Assembly: GCF_027942865.1 (NCBI RefSeq)
Contig: NC_134509.1
Span: 5,295,754-5,359,753, forward strand
Length of the DNA stretch: 64,000 nucleotides
Reading direction: 5' to 3'
Source: Odontesthes bonariensis
Lineage: Eukaryota > Chordata > Actinopteri > Atheriniformes > Atherinopsidae
Shown: in pieces, positions 43,206-64,000 of the stretch
Position numbering within the stretch: the stretch's first letter is position 1
Layout of the letters: each line of letters starts with the position of its first letter
Made by a program: the position numbers and the translations under genes
Notes under the pieces: generated by a model
Told to the model about the DNA's origin: nothing
What the model saw: only the letters and a program-made list of their open reading frames with translations
The model's database searches: none

Positions 43206-46200
43206 GGAAAAAACGCATTCGCACACATTTTCCCTTCATTCATTACTTACAGAAACATATTAGTACTCATTTTCGTATGCACAGTGAGGTGTGCAGAAGG
43301 TGTGCAGAATAGTGGCATTTGATTGACAGTGCTGCCCTTTTCAACTGAGAGTCGTCCTCGTGGGAGCTCACAGTATTTCCACAAGGGATGACTCACAGTG
43401 AAGATGAGACCCTCACCGACACCAACTCTTTGCCCTCCCACTGGCTTTCTGTCTTTTTCTCCTCTCCTGCTTTCAGCCACTTCAGCCTCGCTTCTTATAT
43501 CATCTTCTCTCTGTGATTTTCTCTCCTGCGACACTGTATCCCCTGAGGGGACCATGGTCTCCACCATTTTTTTGACTTGTGCAGTCAGGGGATGTCACAC
43601 AGCTTCCACTTGCTGTGCTTTTATGTCTAAATGAGACAATTTGTCTGTTCAGTTGTATTTACACTGTCAGAACATTTAAAAAAAAAAAAAAGAAAAAGCA
43701 ATTCTCAACAGACTGTTACTCTCTTTTCATATATGACTTGCACTCACACATAAAAGTACAGTTTTTCACAAACAGCGTTTCAATTTTATCGGCACACATT
43801 TAATTTCCCAGTGGAGCTCCATGACAGCATCAGACATGGTTGTTGGATGATACATGACCCAAAGCCTCTATTGTCAAAAGACTATCAAAAGACTCAGTGA
43901 CTGAACTAAAAAGACAGCTGTGTTTATCCCAAGGACAAGCTGGGGAGAATCATAACTCTGTATCAAACAGGGATGAGAACAAAAAACGAAAGATTAAGAG
44001 ATATATACAGATTAAAAAGATGTGAGACTTTGAAAGACATTCTATTAAAATAAATAAGTGGAGTTTGGAGAATCAGGGAGGATTAGACCAAATGCTATAC
44101 TGTGGATTTTTAGTGTTATTAATGCATCAGCCAACTACACAAAATGGATCTGTTCGGCAACCTTCTTTGGATAACAAGATAGTGAAAGTAAATAACCCTC
44201 TGATGCAAAAGTAATGGAGTGTCTACAATGAGACTTTCATTCTAACCACGATGACATTTTTGAGGTTTGAGTCGTTTTAGATCATGAAAATGAGCTCCTC
44301 TTTGTGTCCTCTGTCTAAATGAGATTTGATGTGAACTGCTCATAAGTGCTTGAAAAAAAAAAGAAATCCAGAATATTATTTTCAGTGAACATTTTGTAAG
44401 TCAAAGAAGTGAAGAGAGGTTGTGTGAAGTGTCAATAAGAGTCTTACCTGCAGTAGACAGGGGTCGGTTTGGAAATGCGTGGAGATGAAACTGACAGGAG
44501 GTGCTAAGCTAACAGCAACTGTACTCAGAACGAGGCCTCTGAAATGTGACATTTTCACCATATAAAACAAGTCAAATCTACAAATATTCTTTGCAGTTAA
44601 AGTGACCAGCATTACGTTTGCATCACAGTTACATTGACCGGGTGCAGACAGATCATGTTACATAGATCGTGTTGCAACATGGACATTTTGGCATCAAGAA
44701 AATTCAGTGACAAAGAAAAACAACTATCTGATGCAAAAGTTATGAGGTATAAAAATCCACAAAATTGCAGCCCATCAAACCACAATCAAATTTCTGAGGT
44801 ACCAATTTGATGTAATAATTATGCAATTTGAAACATTTCGTTGTACTGGATTAAACATTTGAAAGTCTTAGTGACAAATTGATGCCATTTGACTCATTAT
44901 CAGTCAGTTCTGCGTATCAGAACAATCAAAGCCCAACTAAGAACAGAACGTTTTCTATCCATTTACTGTATGTTCAATTTAGAAGAGGTTCAAATTTGAG
45001 AAGATGCAAGAAGTGTGTATTAACAGCTAATCAATTCAGTAGTTTGTTAGCCCGTTTGCAACTTTGTTTATCCAACTCCCTGATGACTGTGGTGTCTGTC
45101 TCCAAACCCAGTGTAAAAGTGCCAAATTTTCAGTGTACTTATACACCCATCCCAGATTACAGAGATACCCATTGGAATGAATGCAACAAATGACTGAAAA
45201 GTATGAGGCTAAAAACAAAATGAGACAGTTTATAACATTAACAACAAGAATTAGAGGGGGGAAAGGCTCACACCTAATAAAGGCCTGGTGTTCTCTGCCT
45301 TTATTTGAGTAAATAATCTGAAAGTGTGTTTGTGTGTAAAGAGCTAAAAGGCTCCATTAATGTAGAATATGAACGTGACAAAAATGGCAGCAGCATATTA
45401 TTCTGTTTCCTTCCTGCCCGCCTCTCATTTGGTAATGATCAAACCTTCGAAATCTCATCTCTCTCTGACACAGACAACTTTTTTCATTGTTTCCCTGTAA
45501 AGATATGGGTTACACAAGGTTGCTATGGCAACTGTTCTTCTTGGCAACACAAAGAATTAAACCATAAATTAGTTGGCTATTAAGTCCCTGTGCCCATGTC
45601 CTCTGCTGTATTGATGGACCACTATCCACATATGAGCTTAATCAACAGCTTCCATCGGCACATAAAGGCCGTGAAAAATTATCTTAGTGGAAACAAATGT
45701 ACAGTGATTCTGAAAATAGCCAGCAGCTTAACATGGAGCAAAGAAGAACAGTTTAATGTGTTTTGCGTTGGAGTGTGAGATGGTGAAGTGGTGTGTAGTT
45801 TATTCTAGGTCTAATGGCATGCAGTGTCAGCTGACTGTTGAATCATTTTCTTTGAGGAAGTAGATGATAAACAATTAAGAGCAGTGGACTGAGATTGATG
45901 TGTTCAAATAAAGGGATTTTGTTCTGATACCTCAGTTTAAGTGCAGAATATGAAGGTTTGTACCACGACCAAAAGAAGAATGCAGGAAAGGAAAAAAGGG
46001 AGACCCTATGAGTGGACTCTCATAATTGTGTTAAAACACTAGTTCCTCTCACAAACCACCACCTCTAATAGGTCAAACTCATTTAGATCTGCAACCAAAT
46101 TGCAGGCCACTTCACACCAACAAACCTCCTGATTAATGTCAGTTCAGCGTTATTTCCCTAATGCGAATCATAAGGTTCCAACTGTGTCTGAACTGGCCTG

Positions 46201-46581
46201 CGAAACATCTACGTTTATAATGAGATGATAGTTATCATTACTCCAATAAGTCTTTAAATGTAGAACTTGTGGGTGAGTCGTGGTAGTTGAATCCAATTAA
46301 TGTGCACACCAAACATGCAAGGCTTGTGCTCAACTGTGCATGTCCGTCAAAGCTTGTGGGAAGAAGAGAAATAATTGCGTGGGGTGAGAGGCAGGGACAC
46401 AGGAGAAAAAGGAGGAAAAAAAATCAGGTCTTAGAATGGATAACTGCTGTCTGCACTGCTTTGCACAAGTCTTTCTCAAACTGAAAGGTTGAAAATGGAA
46501 ATATTGACTCCTGTGAAGTGGTCATCTTGGTCTGTGACCCACCGACACCTCTGCCACAAGGCCCTTTATGTTATCTCCTCT

Positions 46582-62497
<15,916 letters not shown>

Positions 62498-62830
62498 CGG
62501 TGCTGCAGCTGCTCTCCAGTTGTGGAGGCTGGGAAACAGCGAAAGACAATCACAGAGGAGGGTCTCACGCTCCCAGCTTGTTGCTGTATTTCAGAGTCAT
62601 CGACAGTCAGTCGCCAACCTGTCGAGGCAAAGGAAAGATGCTCCAGCGGTCCCCACCAGCTCCGGCAGGTGATGCTGCGCTGAAGGAGCCTCGTGGCAAC
62701 AGTTTGTGGCTGGACAGCCCCACCTGGTGACCACTGGATACAATTACAGCCCGGCAGATTTTTTTTTGCCACATTCATGAGAAAACGCACACACTGTTTT
62801 ACAAAAAGCACTTTTGTTTTTTAATTCATT
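62498..62830 (-). promoter_or_regulatory. bmerb1: Probable bmerb1 5' UTR and promoter region
   Basis: Sequence upstream of the bmerb1 start codon, with more G+C and CG than the flanks (for example near 62.55-62.75 kb), consistent with a promoter-proximal region. No TATA box or start site can be fixed. Confidence 0.35.
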
Positions 62831-64000
62831 TATTTACACATAGGCGTAAAGTCAATCTTCATATATGACATTAGAGGAAAATAATGTGCAAAATATATCA
62901 TGAATTTTTAAACCCATGATTTTACCCTGTCAGGCCAAAGGACACACACTCACGTAAATGATTGTTCTGTTGTTGTTGCTTTTTTCATGCAGCTAATCAC
63001 GGTTCCTGAGGTCTTCACTGACAGACATCATAGCTGCGGGGGTGCAAATCAAAACAGGCAGCTCATGGGTGTGTGAGAAACAGATACATAAAACCAAACA
63101 CTCACTCTTTTCCATTAATAATTACTGAACCAATACAAGTAGTTGCGTCAGATCTCAAACAGACCTTAACGGTGTCACATGACTGCACGTTGTTGGGCAG
63201 TTTCACAGTAATTACACAAAAGCAGTTTCCAGTCTTTTATGCAAACAGTTGATTTACTCCTTCAAAAATAATCGTAACTTCAGATTTAGTGCAAACAGAA
63301 AAACACTATCACACAAAGCATGTATCAACCGACGGTAAACGGTGGCCGTGGTGATTTGTGGAGAGATTTCAGACATTCACGCACCAGTATGCCCCAAATT
63401 AAGCTATTTGTCTTCTATATCACAAAAGCAAAAGTTGAAAGTTGCATCTCTCGTTGGAACACAGCGCAGTCAGCAGCTTTCTGTCACCCTGTCTGGATAT
63501 CATCAAAGATCGCTTCTGTTCTGTAGTCATTCCTGAGATTGCACATGCTTCTATTTGCTACACTGAGCATAGTGTGCCTCTGGTAAATTCCTGGAATACT
63601 TTTTAAACAGAAAAACCCAAAACTAATGTCAATCATTTGCACTTTCATCACGTAACAGGTACAGGAATGACAAGTATCTGAATGATTGTTCCAAGAGAGC
63701 ACTGGGGAAACATCAGCTGTCATCGTACCCGTCCTGCAGGAGGTGTTCTTGTGTGTGTATGAGTGTATGTATGAGTGTCAGGGAGGCAGTAAAAGGTAGT
63801 GTGTATATAGAGTAAAGCGACCCTTACAATCAACTCTTTAAATATGTCACATTAAGTCATACCTCTAAGAGGCCGACTGCTTGCCGATTTGTTCCAAACA
63901 TTTTTACACATGATTACAGATTGTTGGAAATCCTTCATGCACAGAGGTGCAGCCACAACATTTAAACCACTGACAGGTGAAGTGAATAACGCTAACCATC
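62831..64000. other. Intergenic sequence upstream of bmerb1
   Basis: No gene or recognisable repeat. Short open frames on both strands overlap each other and have no supporting features. Confidence 0.45.

Larger units (their letters stand above)
37335..46581. other. Intergenic region with repeats, no clear gene
   Basis: Between the SANT-like gene and bmerb1 I find no intact gene. The stretch includes an AT microsatellite, a common fish 3'-tail repeat, a transposon remnant with a MADF-type frame, and one spliced-looking open exon at 44448-44538 that I could not connect to others. The remainder is AT-rich and unassigned. Confidence 0.45.

Overview
The window looks like nuclear DNA of a teleost fish. 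It is AT-rich and intron-rich, its coding exons match vertebrate genes, and it carries repeats typical of bony fish: Tc1/mariner, PIF/Harbinger, hAT-like, L2-, R4/Dong- and L1-like LINE pieces, and TTAA-flanked foldback elements. I read four protein-coding genes from exon translations, splice sites and frame continuity. No tRNA, rRNA or CRISPR array was seen.

Layout. 1-9.2 kb is gene-poor and holds one copy of a 663-bp foldback element. 9.6-11.0 kb holds a single-exon Ras-superfamily GTPase of RASD/Dexras type on the plus strand. It faces, tail to tail, a minus-strand gene at 13.8-27.8 kb. That gene is a complete ten-exon prpsap1 (356 codons), encoding the regulatory PRPP-synthetase-associated protein. 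Its third intron is a transposon nest: a Harbinger deletion derivative, a hAT-like shell split by two abutting TTAA elements, and an L2-type LINE fragment. An L1-like retroposon with a perfect 19-bp target duplication lies just upstream of prpsap1. From 29 to 32 kb there are decayed LINE pieces.

At 33.0-37.3 kb a seven-exon minus-strand gene encodes a 271-residue protein with a Myb/SANT-like N-terminal region, a cysteine cluster and a long charged helix. I cannot name it. It resembles the DNA-binding modules associated with transposons and is the least familiar gene here. From 37.3 to 46.6 kb there is no convincing gene, but there is a broken MADF-type ORF inside a probable transposon remnant. 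From 46.6 to 62.5 kb lies a complete six-exon bmerb1 (190 codons, minus strand), including a small first exon found by frame and by resemblance to the mammalian N-terminus. Its introns hold three decayed Tc1-like elements and an L2 reverse-transcriptase fragment.

The genes do not form a pathway: nucleotide-synthesis regulation, small-GTPase signalling, a bMERB-domain protein and a putative DNA-binding protein happen to be neighbours. I found no clear evidence of a wholly new system. The most unusual items are the Myb/SANT-like gene and the TTAA-flanked foldback family.
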